DNA of 64,000 bases, taken from assembly GCA_905221605.1 (NCBI GenBank), contig CAJNDS010000395.1:85781-149780 (forward strand), read 5' to 3'. Shown here in pieces: positions 24,614 through 36,790 of this stretch; position 1 is the stretch's first letter, and every line of letters starts with the position of its first letter. The DNA comes from Symbiodinium natans (lineage: Eukaryota; Sar; Dinophyceae; Suessiales; Symbiodiniaceae). A model generated the notes under the pieces. The model saw only the letters and a program-made list of their open reading frames with translations, had not been told where the DNA came from and searched no databases. The position numbers were made by a program, and so were the translations under genes.

Positions 24614-25513
24614 GCTTTTTGCTAGGCAACCGCCCAGGCCCCACTCCTAACGGAGATAGAAACGAAAGCATCGCTACGCTAGCTTTCGTGCCTTCGGCAT
24701 TCGACATGCTTCGTAACTTGGAGTGTCGGATTCTGGGGCTCCTAAAGAAGCTGTGTTCAGGGCTCAGGCTTCGGCACGGTGACAGAAAAGGCAGCACACA
24801 ATGGCAAAAGAGCAGCAGAGCCGAGACACATCCTGCTGATGCACGCTGTGAAGGAAAGTGGTACGACACCAGAAGCAGCAATGAAACTGACAAGGCATCA
24901 TCATAGCTGCTTTAGAAGTGTAGAAGTGGCATGCAGCCTCCTGGCTAAACCAACCGAACGCCCATGCAACCCGCCGAGCGTGCACTCTGCACGCCACTGG
25001 CCGCTGCCTAGTTGCCCTCTCAGGCTTCCAGGAGGGTCTGCCTGCGATCTTCAGTTCAGGCGGGGCTCAAGACTCCGCAACTTGTGTATCTTGTGGCGTA
25101 CAAGCTCGACCATAACTCGAAGAGTGTGTTATCGAATGCAGGCAGCACCCTAAACCCTATACCCACACCCTAAACTCTGAACCCTAAACCACCATCCTTG
25201 TTCTCAGCTTGCACTCGCGGTGGCAGTGTCCTGGCTTCGGTGAAGTAGTTCAACTGGAAAAGTTGGGATGTCCCCCTTCTACTAGCAGTCCTTAGTAGGG
25301 ATTATAATAGGGGGTACTATCATCACTATTAAGGACTGGTAGTGACTGGTAGTCTATAAGGGGGGGAAAGCATTGAAGCTGGGAGGCCTTTAGACTTAGA
25401 GTGGGCTCATGAAGTTTTTGGCAAATGGAGCTGGGGCTGATGTCAGTCCTGGCCGACGACTACCCCAAGGCCGAGTTTCCTCGGATTCGCGATGGAACAA
25501 TACCCCCCCCCCC
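24614..25513. other. Host DNA, no supportable gene
   Basis: Several short frames are open on both strands, without domain matches. About 25268-25372 holds an imperfect inverted repeat (AGCAGTCCTTAGTAGGG... and its rough complement near the GGGGGGG tract), MITE-like in size. Confidence 0.4.
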
Positions 25514-25539
25514 AAACCCTAAACCCTAAACCCTAAACC
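25514..25539. repeat. Telomere-like CCCTAAA array abutting an exon
   Basis: CCCTAAA repeats run straight into the exon ending CTGATTCATGTG on the minus strand, so the intron would begin GTTTAGGG. Confidence 0.7.
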
Positions 25540-28500
25540 ACATGAATCAGAAGCACACACAGCGGGAGCAGGGACCAGATGATGCCCAGCAGCTCTTCCA
25601 AGCGAGCGAACTGATGCTGCATCCTGCAAGGATGGTACACGCATCTCGGATCGGGATCTCGTTCATGGTTGAGATTGTATTTACAATTCTATTTATTTTC
25701 CTGATTGGGCTTTAGCACCCTTAAACATGTAAAATGTTACCCCACTATGACACAGGGATCCTGTTCCTAGGGTTACATGGGGACATGGGGGGGGGGCAGA
25801 CATGCAAGCTCTGGAAGCGCATCGATCACGCAGAGGGATGTTCGTAGGGAGACAGGGTTCTGCTATAAGGCTGCACTAAGAACCAGGTCAACTCTGTCCT
25901 TTGTAGTGCCATGAAAGGGCCACTGAAGGCGGAATGTGCCTCAGCGTCCGAACTTCAACAGAATACCTCCTGCAATGGTCTATCGCAATCATACGCGTCT
26001 GGTTTTTGGAGCCTCGAGGATTGAGGATGACAGTTAGACGAACAATGCTCCGAAGCCCTCTGGGCACAGCAACATGCTCGCAATATCTCTGGTACATCCA
26101 CTGAGTGTGCAGAATTTTCAAATCGGACCGCTATGGTAAACTCTGTCGCTAGCGCGCAGTCGAGGGCATGGATCTTTCGGATCTTGGCCGAACGGTATTC
26201 AGCCGCACGGCAGATCTGTGAGACTGTGAGACAAAGACTTCCTAAATCCCAGCTGCATTACTACCCTAAAACCCTAAATCCTAGACCCTTGAAGGCCCGG
26301 CATCCCCCTAAAACAGTAAGCCGAAAGGACTGTGACAAAAACTTCTCTGAGGCAACCCGCACGTTGTAGCAGATCCGCAAGGACGACGACACAGATGGCA
26401 CCCACCAAAGCGAAGATGTAGATGTAGGAGGCCAGCTGATTCAGCACCTAGGGTCCCCCAAAAACTCAGGGCTGAAAGGTAACAGCAAGCCAACGAACAT
26501 GTACTTCCTGAAACCCTAAACCCTAAACCCTAAACCCTAAACTGTTGATCCTCTTGAGCTCCATCGCCAAGGTCAAGGCGGGCTGGATGAGCCCGTAACT
26601 CCACATGATCCAGAAGAGAGCGCCGAAGAAGATGAAAATCCCCTGGGCCCAGGCAAGAACTGGGTTTAGGGTTTAGGGTTTAGGGTTTAGGGTTTAGGGT
26701 TTAGGGTTTAGGGTTTAGGACACTGAGGACAGGGTTTCTCTGCGGTCAGGTTCTGAGGATGCCGGTGGTTGTCAGTTCCACTGAATCATTCCCCCCGAGG
26801 CTATTCCGGTTTGAAGATCCTAGCCTAAACCCTAAACCCTAAGCCTACTGCGTCGCGACTTCGTTGCTTTCATGACATCACTGCTGTGGCTAAATATTTG
26901 ACGTTACAGTCCTGCAGGTTACACCTGCTCTCTAAAGCGCAACGGGCGAAGCGTCGAGTTCACCGAGTAAGGTGAACCTAGCTTGCGTGCACGTGATGTA
27001 GTGAAGTAAGCGGGACGTCACTCAACCTCCTCGTGATGCGCAGATCAACAGAGACAAGCGAGCTCAAAAGCAGGTTGGCAGTCTGAGAAGCACGCGCACA
27101 TTGCCCGTCGTGTCTCCAGGCTCAGGTACATCATGTTCGATGGGATGCTCCTTGACGCCGATCTCTTCTCTTCTGCTTTCTCTTTATCGAGCGGGCTAAA
27201 CCGAAACCCTAAACCATGGGGCCCGGGGACCAAAGGCCCCAGGGCGAGTTGGTGGGGGTTTGACCATCGGTGGAAGAGGCGAACTCTATCTGCTTCTTCA
27301 TAGCTTCTTCCTTAGTCTTCTGATTCTGCGTCTGCTTCTCTAGGTACTGGGGCAAAAGGGCAGACCCGCCAGTGACACCTCAACTCCCGGAAGGTTCGCT
27401 TAGGCCAGAGGGCCCACCCCGGTGCTTCACTATTAATTGCTCAAGAGCCCCCAAAAAATGAAAACTATTCTTCCTTATAAGGGAGGTGTAGGGATTATCA
27501 TTCTTTATTCTTTTGGAGTTCTTAAGCAAATAGTAGTTCAGTGAAGGGTTAGCCACAACCCTTCAGTGTGAGAGCAGCCCCCCATTCGTATCCCCCTCTT
27601 ACACCCGTCTAAACCCCGCTCTAACCCCCCTCTAACCCCCCCTCTTACCTCTTACCACCCCCAAAAGCAACCTGCTCTTTCTCTTTCTCTCTGCCTGACC
27701 ACCGACCCAATTCTTTGGAGGCAGACCCATCAGGGACAGAATCATGCAAAGATATGCCTTACCCAATTAGTTAGGGAGTTGACGGTTGATTCAAGTGAAG
27801 GTCGTGCGATGAGTTACCACTACAGGCCTCAGCCCTGCCGAGAAGAGTTGCCTCTTGTGACCGAGGCTTCGGCAGTATCGCCAACAAGATGGCAGCGGGA
27901 ATGGCGCACAGACCACCACCCGCCTTGCGCAACACATTCTAGCAACTGTACAAAATAGTACAAAAGTAGAAAGTCTTCTGACCGAAAGTACGACAACGCA
28001 AAGCGGAGATACTGCACCTATAACCCTAAACCCTAAACCCTAAACCCATACACTGCTCCTTCCCTCTGAGTGGCCGGCCCCTCCCTCGGAAAGAGCCTTC
28101 CAAGAGATGTACTTGCCTGATCAGTTCAGACATCCCAGCTAAACCCTAAACCCTAAACCCTAAACCCTAAACCCTAAAACCCTAAACCCTAGACTGTCTC
28201 ATGGAGCCGTGGCCGAAGCTTCGGTGGCATAATTTCAAAGGCGGAAGCCGTGAACACGTCGGAAGGATGACTTCCCGAATTCCCCAAACATGAGAGCACC
28301 GAGAGTAGCACTGGGTGGCTGCCACCTCACCTGGGACTCCCCTTTGAGCGTGTTAGTTATGTGGGTTTGGGTCGGGGCTCAGCTCAAGAGGCTTCAATGG
28401 CTCAATGGGACGCGGCTTCTAGCAGAGTCCACATCAGATCGAACTTTGGTCCAGCACTGCTTCTGCAAAACACGGCTGACACCATTTGAGTGCAGCCGAA

Positions 28501-29335
28501 AAGCGATTCCCAAGCCCATACCGACAAGACCTGACAAAGTGAACATGCTAGCACGAGCCGCTCATGACAGATCAGGAAGGTCATGAACTGTTTGCGACAT
28601 GTGCTACGGCTACAGTCTAGACAGCAACAGTCTTCACCATCAGAGAAGTCCGAGCTGAGTGCCCAAGATCATGGCTGTCGCCCACGAGTAACACCTCCAG
28701 GCACGCGCGGGCGATGGGTGCATGACATTCTCATGTGCACTTTCAAACCTCCTTGCACCAAAATTTTCAGCTGAGCGGCACAGCTTTGATCACCGTCTGC
28801 ACCTCCGGCCTGTAAGGGGATTCTGAGTTACTTCGTTGCAGCAAGCGCAGAGGAACATAGAGGAACCCTTGAGTGCCCCGGCGGTCTGCTGTCGATCCAT
28901 GCCTCGATGCTTTGCACCTGCAGGCTTCGGGGCTCAGAGCTCCGTGGTCTCGGGAGCTGCTGGACAACTGCGCGACTGCGCTGCCGGCCTTGCGGAGGAT
29001 CCCATTCCGGCCCTCCTTGACCGTAAAGGCGGTGTTGGAGTGATTTTGCTTCTCAACCAGCCTGCTTTGGCAGCTCACAAGGCCACTTGGGGTTGATGTG
29101 GCTCCCATATGCCTTTGAGCCTGCAATACCCTGCAACAAACAGCCAGGAAGCACGCAGGCAACGCAGAATTGCGAGACTGAGCGGATCTGAGCCGTGTAA
29201 TTAGGGCCTGATGATGTCTGGGTCTCTGCTACCTCAAAAAAGCTAAAAACCTTCTGATTCTTCACCTCGCTTCGGAGCGGCGCGCCTATCCAGGGCTTCT
29301 GCCTTGATGGCTGTTGTCTCCACTCGCCTGCGCAA
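25540..29335 (-). CDS. Host multi-exon membrane protein gene, copy A (exons only)
   Basis: Minus-strand exon pieces, in coding order: ETTAIKAEALDR (about 29293-29330); a possible exon end before GCAAGTACATCTC (about 28095-28125); FIFFGALFWIMWSYGLIQPA (about 26545-26652, hydrophobic); LASYIYIFALVGAICVVVLA (about 26368-26450, a transmembrane helix); YQRYCEHVAVPRGLRSIVRL (about 25890-26120); and MQHQFARLEELLG with LLPLCVLLIHV (about 25540-25620). All pieces except the 25890-26120 exon have counterparts in the same order in copy B (33160-36790). The protein has at least three hydrophobic segments and is probably an integral membrane protein; I do not recognise the family. Introns begin or end in TTTAGGG arrays. 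Exact borders are inferred, and the span includes introns. Confidence 0.45.
26511..26542. repeat. Telomere-like CCCTAAA array abutting an exon
   Basis: About four heptamers. On the minus strand the exon ends AAGAGGATCAACA and the intron would start GTTTAGGG. Confidence 0.7.
26662..26718. repeat. Telomere-like TTTAGGG array at an intron 3' end
   Basis: About eight TTTAGGG units on the plus strand. On the minus strand they read CCCTAAA and end CCCTAAACCCAG directly before the exon TTCTTGCCTGGG, so the array supplies the acceptor side of the intron. Confidence 0.75.
28141..28195. repeat. Telomere-like CCCTAAA array
   Basis: About seven units. A further short array lies at 28021-28047. The minus-strand reading from 28200 is GAGACA|GTCTAGGG, which again could be a splice donor. 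Confidence 0.65.
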
Positions 29336-32300
29336 TCGAGCGCGGGGTAGAGAGATTACAGCAGCCACAGAGCAGTCATGACAGGCATTTTTCAGTCTCC
29401 AACCCTCAGCACGTTCGGCTCTCCCTTTCATGCTGCACTGTACTATCCCTCGCAGGAATGCTCGCGGCAGTGTTGTCGCATACTTGTCGTGATCTCGCAT
29501 TCTCTGCACTACTCCGCCATCTAGATATGTAGCGCAACTCGGTCTACCCTCTACAATACGAACAGTACAGGATTCAAGCAAACGCTTCGAGCACCCTCAG
29601 ACCGACCGCGAGGCCTATCGGGCTCGCCCCTTCGCGTTTGCATCGTGGAGCAGACGTCCTGGAAGGTAACATGAGATGCTTGGGTTTAGGGTTTAGGGCT
29701 TAGGGTTTAGGTTGCTTTCGGACGATGCTCTTCAAGTTGACGGTTCCGATTCTATGGAGGTCACGCTGCTGCGGATTTCGGGTCTCGGGTTTCCCCACAA
29801 CCTGTGAGAGCCTGCGGCTCCGTGCCGGAATTATGGTTGACAACTGAGCTAAAGAATGAGCCCTCACTGGAGGCCATCCTCCCCTGGAGCACCATCCGGT
29901 AATTTGAAACTTGGGATTCGTGCTTAGGGCTCTGCTGCAAAAAGCGTTCCCAACCCCAAGCCCTAAACCTGCCTCATCGGCCACATTTTGGCTGCGCTGC
30001 GCTACGGCAGCCGCTGCCCAGGCCACATGCAAGCAGATGTGTCCTGGCCCACGCAAGAACAATGTTTAGGGCTTCTTTGGTCTCTAAGGTTAAGTCAGAA
30101 GAAGACTCTGAGGTTAAGTTCAGAAGACTAGGCTCGCAGGTGTCTTCGTGGCTCCTGCGGGGCCAAGCCGCCGCGGCATCGGTCAAGCTCCCGGCCGCAT
30201 CCTCTGAAATCCCCGGCTCTCGATTTATAGGAGTTGATCTACCGGCTTTCAGGTCTCACAAGGGGTTTTAAGTTAATCCCGCTGACGAGTAGCGATGGGT
30301 CTGAGAGAGGGGAGTGGCACAAGGAGGTTCAGTGGGGGGGCCATGCATAGAACTGCAAACCTGAGGCAAGCGCATCAGCCACCAATCACGCCCTCAGGCT
30401 TCACATTCAAGGATGGTGAGTGATGCATGCTTCTACCGCCTAATTACATGATTGTGCAAAAGCATCATCAGGTTGTCCAGTTCAAGTTCCAGATCAAGTT
30501 GATCAGCATTTCTGAGCAAAACGTGCAAAAAACTCCAAGGCAACATCGAGAACCAATCACACACATTTGCGTTTTAGGCTACGCGCCCATTCCTTGCTTA
30601 GTGCGAATGATCACACTTGCAATCCTAGTCCCTGTAGAAACCCCTTGTTTGAAGTAGTTGTTTCACGGAGCTTTACTGGTGTTGCACAGCTTCTTGCATC
30701 ACATAAGTTCCGTATCAAAGGAAAAACCCGATCGTCTTGCCACATTCAAAGATACCGGCTGCTCCGATACTGGAGCCAATATGAGCACCTGGAGCTTTCT
30801 TCATGCTTCACGTCGGACAACCCAATGACAACTTGAAGAGATTTAGGGTACATTCCCTCGAGCCCATGGGTCCAAGGGAAAACACATACTACGAGTACTT
30901 CCTGAAATTTACTAATATGACAACCATGAACCGAGGGCACCTTACCGAAGCTTCCGCACCCCAGTGAGCCCCCAGTGCTGGCAAAGTGTCTGTATTACTT
31001 CTCGCAGCTCTTCCTTGAACTGCCATTGCCCATGCCCCGGCTCGGGCCCAGCCACGGTAGAGATTGTGAGCTTCGGGGCCGGTTTTGGGGTTTTTGGGGT
31101 GTTTCGGGCTTTCGGGATTGCAAGAAGGGGGGGAGGGGTGGGGGTCTGTTCAGCAAGAGTAGCCACAATCGGCTCACTGCAGTTGGTTGGTATACACGAA
31201 ACCGTAAACTACCATACGGATGGCGCAGCAAGATATCGTGTTTTTGCAGCCTCTTGGGAGGCTTGCCTTCTCGAACGAGATGTTTAGCAGGAAAGCGCCA
31301 CAGCAGAATCTGAGAGGAAATCGCAGAAACGATGCTGACGATCATATCGTGACAGTAGAGAAAGGAGGAGGACGTCACGGTTTAGGGTTTAGGGTTTAGG
31401 GTTTAGGCGGTTTTTAGGGTTTAGGGTTTAGGGTTTTGGGTTTAGGGTTTAGGGTGCTACTGTCCGTGCCTGGCCATGCCAGAGTAGGCGCATGTTTACG
31501 GGCACAAGATGCCAGTGAAGCGATTTGGAAAAGGACATTCGCATTGCCAGCGGTCTTCTCGATGCTAGAACGCAACACCACAGTTCCTTGCAAATGCCGA
31601 GTGGCTGCAAGTGACTGAGGCCTTTCTGATGCTGGACTTCATTCAGTATAGTCAGTGTAAGAACAACAAAGATTGTTCTGTTTATATTGGTGGTGCTGCC
31701 GTTGTTGTTACATGATTCCTGTCACGAGGAGTAGGTGTCCTACCCTACAGTACTATCAGGATCTACCAGGATTCATGATTGATGTTGCGCCCTCCTGAGT
31801 GTACCTCCCCCCACCCCCCAAGAATCGAGGAAGCCCTTTTTATTGTGCCAGATGGGCAGCGGACGGCTTTGCCGCTGAAGATTTCTCCAGGCATTAAACG
31901 TTGTCGGAAACGCCTCCTTTGGAGGCGAGCTCCACTGTGCAGTTGGAGAACAAATAATAAAGGAGTTGTCGCAGGAATGGCAGCTGGAAGGATACGCGAA
32001 CACGAGTAGCAGTGTCATATCCGCTCTGAGAGAAAGGATGACATGATGAGCTGTCGTGGGAGATGACGGCTAGCCCACACGATCAGCAGTTGACAGCAGT
32101 AGCAAGGACGCCAGGGTGCTTCCCCCAAGCAATTGCAACAAGATGCACTCGACTGAATTTGCAAGCATATTCGTCGGAGGTAGCCAGCAAGACTGGGTCG
32201 CTAGGTGATAGTGGAGCTGATGTTGTAGGTGCTGCCAGTGATTGTAATTAGCCCAGTAGAGCATGATCAAACAGTGATTGCAGAGGAGTACAAGGGTTTG

Positions 32301-33159
32301 CTGTTTGCTTCCATTGTACCAATGGCTGCCAACAATGTGAATCCTGGCATTCAGCCAGGTTCTCCAAGACAACTCCACGGGCGTGAGGCTGGCTAAGAGG
32401 CTTTGCCCAATACATAAAACTCACCAGCCGCTCAAGCTATACAATACAAAGTCTTAAAATCTGCTGCCAGGGTCTGTGACGTATTTCACCTCAGCACAAA
32501 AGCAAAGGCTGAAACAAGCCTCCCCATGGCGCAAACGTCAGAGCTTGCGAAGCTATACAGGGAAGCTTCTCACGTTTTTGGCATGGCGTTGTCTCCGTGT
32601 CGATATATGTTTTTGGAGCTTTTCAGCATAGGCACGTATTTACAAAAACAGACGGGCAAAATCCGACCGGAGAACAATATGTCCAGGCTTTCACTTCCAA
32701 CAATTGCACGCCAAGTGTTTCCAAAGCTTGATACAAGGTCTGCTAGGCTGCGGGCGAGGCATTACCTGACAGAGGCCGCGCTGTAGAGGGACCCGGTCTC
32801 CTGGCGCAGTTTGCACGTGCTGCAGGCCTCAGGTGTAGGGTCCGTCTAGGGCGTAGGTTCAGTGGGGCACGGTGTGCACTGTGCACTGTCGACCAACTAA
32901 CAGAAACACTTTCAAACATGTGAGGCGATGTGCTCTCCACTGACGCACAGTGAATGAACGTGCTCGAAGCCAGCACCCTGTGCAGTCCTCGTGCGGCTCT
33001 CCTAAGCCGAAGCGCCTCAGTTTAACGTTTTGGGATTCAGGGCCCGAGCATGCAGTTAAAGTGGGCCGAACACGCTCCCGAGACCTCCAAACGGACACTC
33101 TTTCATCTTCCGCGCTCTCATGGAATTACTTCACCACCGCAAGTTCCAGTGAGCAGACT
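29336..33159. other. Host intergenic or intronic DNA
   Basis: No exon stands out. It holds telomere-like arrays at 29683-29712 and 31379-31455 and a C/T-rich start region near 31796-31820. Short open frames on both strands have no domain signature. Confidence 0.4.
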
Positions 33160-36100
33160 TTTGCCGAGCGTCTGCTGGAAGTGGGCGAACTGCTGCTGCA
33201 TCCTGTCTTGGGAGCTGTCTTCAATGGATCTGGGCTCTTCGACATGTTGATCAACCGAGCATATCCGAAGATGTGACTTTCCTCTAGGTGCACATCCAAG
33301 ACCTTCACGATGTCCGTGAAAAATCGAGCGTGCTTTTGAGTGTCTTCAGGATGCCCACTGACAGTGTTTGTACCAGCTGTGTGAGAGAGCCCGGGCCACC
33401 AGGTGAAAAGCAGGTGATGTGTGAACGGAGTAGACAAGGGGAGAAAAGGTGTCACATCTGAAACCGCTTAAAAACACCCTCATGAGTGTCCAAAGGGGGG
33501 GGGGGGGGGGGGGGGGGGGGCGGGACTTTTCGAGAAAGATCGGCGACCTTTGTGGGGATGGCGGGTTGGGATCATCGACCGATACAGCGCATACGGTCCA
33601 AAAGACCCCCCATGGCCCACAACAAGATTGCAAGCAAGAAGGAAGTTGCTGGAGAGCTGGCGATCGACACATAGTTACCAGCTCAGTTGGGTGCATTCAA
33701 AGTCCAGCCGGGCCTCCTCAAGCCTGCGAACGAGCCACTGAGGCTTGCATGCACCTGGGCGCATGACCCCTCATGTGGGGATGGGGGGGTTGCTCGCAAT
33801 TAGGGAGTCCCCATAGAACGAAGAAAGTCCCAAAGAGGGACCCTTGTACCAGAACAACCCATGTTTCGCCAGGGAAGATGCGAACATGAAACTTTAATTC
33901 CACAAACACCTTTCGGGAACATGATGCAAAGGCGTAGCAAGAAGGCACGCTTGAGTCTTTTCCTGCTGGCGAATGCATTTTGAGCTGCTCACGCGGCGCC
34001 ACATGTCCACAAGGATCACGACGCACACCGCGCCCACCAATGCGAACACGAAGAGGTAGGAAGCTAGCTCATCCACAACCTGACATGAGTCTCGTACAGC
34101 TACGCAAGACAACCCTACCTGAAGGACGACAGCAAAAGGCAGCCCTCGTAGAGGTTGCCTAGTCTCATTGGCTTCAAACTGATCCTTCGTCCGTTGTCAG
34201 TTGAGGGTGGGTGTCTGCAGGTGACGGGCAGCTAGAGCTTAGCACGCAAGGCTTAGCGAGTGGCGAGTTCATGCTCTTTTTTTGAGCACCAAGGCCATAG
34301 GTAGTATGGTTGCCAGGATTCGAATCACTCGTGGCTGCTGAGGCCCAAGGTCCCCACAGGCTGGATCAGCTGCGCGTGCCACATGATGGCGAAGAGGATG
34401 GCGAAGAAGACGAGGATGGCCTCAGCCGGCGCCGCAGGAGCAGGCTCTGCAGAATGAGAACGCGCACGAGGAATGCTCAGGTTGAGCTTCCAGAATGCCT
34501 ATGTTCAACTGCTGACTGACTGTGTGAGATTGATTTACTCAGTAGTATTCCGGACCTTAATGACTCTGCAAACTTTGTTGCCTGCAGAATCCTCGGCAAA
34601 GTTGGGAGCATGCAACATGATCTGTGGCCCTGCAGCAACTTTTGCTCACGCTTGTCGAAATTTCTGCATAGTAATCTCCGAGCACACATTCTGGATCACT
34701 CCGTCTGAGATCCACACAGCCATTGAGCGTCGCGACTCGGTACTGAGGTGCATGATGCTGTTTGGGATACTCCTGCAGTTGAATGAACACACATCCAACA
34801 TCACACGTCAGCTTCGACGCAGTGGAGCCTTGCAGTAGCCAGAGGTATCGTGTGGGGAGGGTCAGAATAATATCTCAGCTTGGAAAGACGAGCGGGGGGG
34901 GGGGGAGGTGATGCCTGTGGTTCCATGAGGCGCACGAAACGCAAGCAGCCGCTATACTTTGTGACTGATACAAGACTTTGGGACCAAGGTATCCACGACA
35001 CGTCGCTGTGACAAGAGACAAGATGAGCTGCTGCCAAGACTGGGTATGTGGCGCTATGGTCAAGAATATGTTGAGCGGGATCGACAGGAATCCTCCACCA
35101 GCCTGGCCGAGATTGCGATCCCAGAAAACGCAGTTCCCCACTGCACAGTACAGACTCTCGCCTCCCTCTCTGCCAGGACCTTCCAGGAGATGTACTTGCC
35201 TCCACAAGCTCATGTCGGATCACACAGCGGCTGATAGGGGCGAGGGTCCATCTGAAACTCTCAGCGCGCGAGAATGCGGTGGTTTAGACATTGCAATGAC
35301 CTGAAGGACACAGCATCACCGAGAGCCGGACTTGGCGAGTGAAATCTCAACTGGGCTGGGCGGCTGTCAAGGCATGTCAAAGGGCCGAGCTGGCCACTGA
35401 ATGGCATGGACCACTTAACTCCTTACAGTCTTAGCATACTTAACCTCACTTAACCTCAGTTCCTGTTTCCACCGCAATAAGCTCGCACTCTCTGCCAGGG
35501 CTCGACTCCGCACGCGAGGCCAAGCAGACCTTGCACTGTCAAAGAGCTGCGGAGAAAGGACACCTGCAAAGACGGAGATGTGAGAAGGTGCCCCTGTTGC
35601 CCTCTCTGAAGCTGCGCGAGTCCATGCGACTCCCCGCGTTGCGAGCCGTCTGAGCCAGTGGCCCAAGCTGACAGCAATCACCCACGAGAGGCACCTGAGG
35701 CTGGGCTGATGAAGGCCCCCCCCCCCCATCCGCCTCTGCACCACCCACACAAGATCAGCCAAGCAGCACAGCTTTCAGAAGGACCTGTACCTCCGGCCTG
35801 GGCATCTTAAATGTTGCTAGGCTTCTGGCCAGACGGATCGGTCAGGGCTTTGAACGTCTTGCATGATCCGTTTATCCCTCCTCCCCCCCCGCCCCCTGCC
35901 CCCGCCCCCGCCCCCACCCCGCAGCGATCCAGTCCTTTCTTCACCCTGGCCACACCGTTCCGTACGGCGCTAAGAGGCAAAATACCTTGCGTAGAGTTTT
36001 CTCAGTTTCGGCGGCTGGTTTGCGAGCCCGAAGGTGCAGACAGAAGCCTGCGGAAGCCTTCACATAAAAGGATTGCATTGTAGGGAATACACAAGTAATT

Positions 36101-36790
36101 AGGAACTACCCAGACTGACATGGTGACAGGTGCAGGCAGCCCTATACATTCAAAGCTCTGATGCCATTACTTATAAAGGCATCTGCGGGCGGAAAGTGCG
36201 GGAGGCATACAAGCGTCAAGCGGTCTGCTGTTGAACCAGTCCTGGAACTTCCTCACCTCAGATCTTTCAAGGCTGCTGCGCACCTTTGAGTGGGCGCCTG
36301 TGCGTGTGTTGATTGCATAGCAATTGACGTGTGCTGCTGCAGCCCACGGGAGAAATGGAAAACGCCGCAGCCCTGACAGCTGCGCGATGCAGTACCAGTA
36401 AGATCCAGGCGTGCTGACGAACTGAACCTTCGACGTGTTCAGATCCGTCTGCCTTCTCGCTGAAGGCTGAGCTATTGTCTGTCCTTGCGACCAGCCTGAA
36501 ATGAGTTCAGGGATGCAAAATGATGTGTGTATGGCTTCCGGGACAGCCAGGAACATGTTTTGACCAGGAAGCAAAGGGAGACACAAGCCGTAGCATGCTG
36601 GGTTCGACAGGGCTAAAGGGGCTATGATGGCTGTGGCTTGTGGTTTCAATACAGGTGCCATGCCGCACAGGATGTAAAGCTCGTGGGCTTCACGCAGGCT
36701 TCGTGCGCTCACTTGATGTAGTATTAGGGGGCTGTCGAGCCTGTCCAGAGCTTCTGCTTTGATGGCTGCGGTCTCCGCCTTCGAGGTCCC
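33160..36790 (-). CDS. Host multi-exon membrane protein gene, copy B (exons only)
   Basis: Same order and strand as copy A: ETAAIKAEALDRLDSP (about 36745-36785); a donor-like GCAAGTACATCTC (about 35180-35195); EAILVFFAILFAIMWHAQLI (about 34355-34425); LASYLFVFALVGAVCVVILV (about 33995-34085); ARFFTDIVKVLDVHLEESHI (about 33225-33345); MQQQFAHFQQTLG (about 33165-33205). The A-to-B spacing is preserved (about 3.7 and 3.6 kb between the outer exons). At amino-acid level the exons are clearly related but far from identical, so the duplication is not recent. Function not recognised; integral membrane protein by composition. A poly-G tract (about 33497-33520) lies within or next to the gene. Confidence 0.45.
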
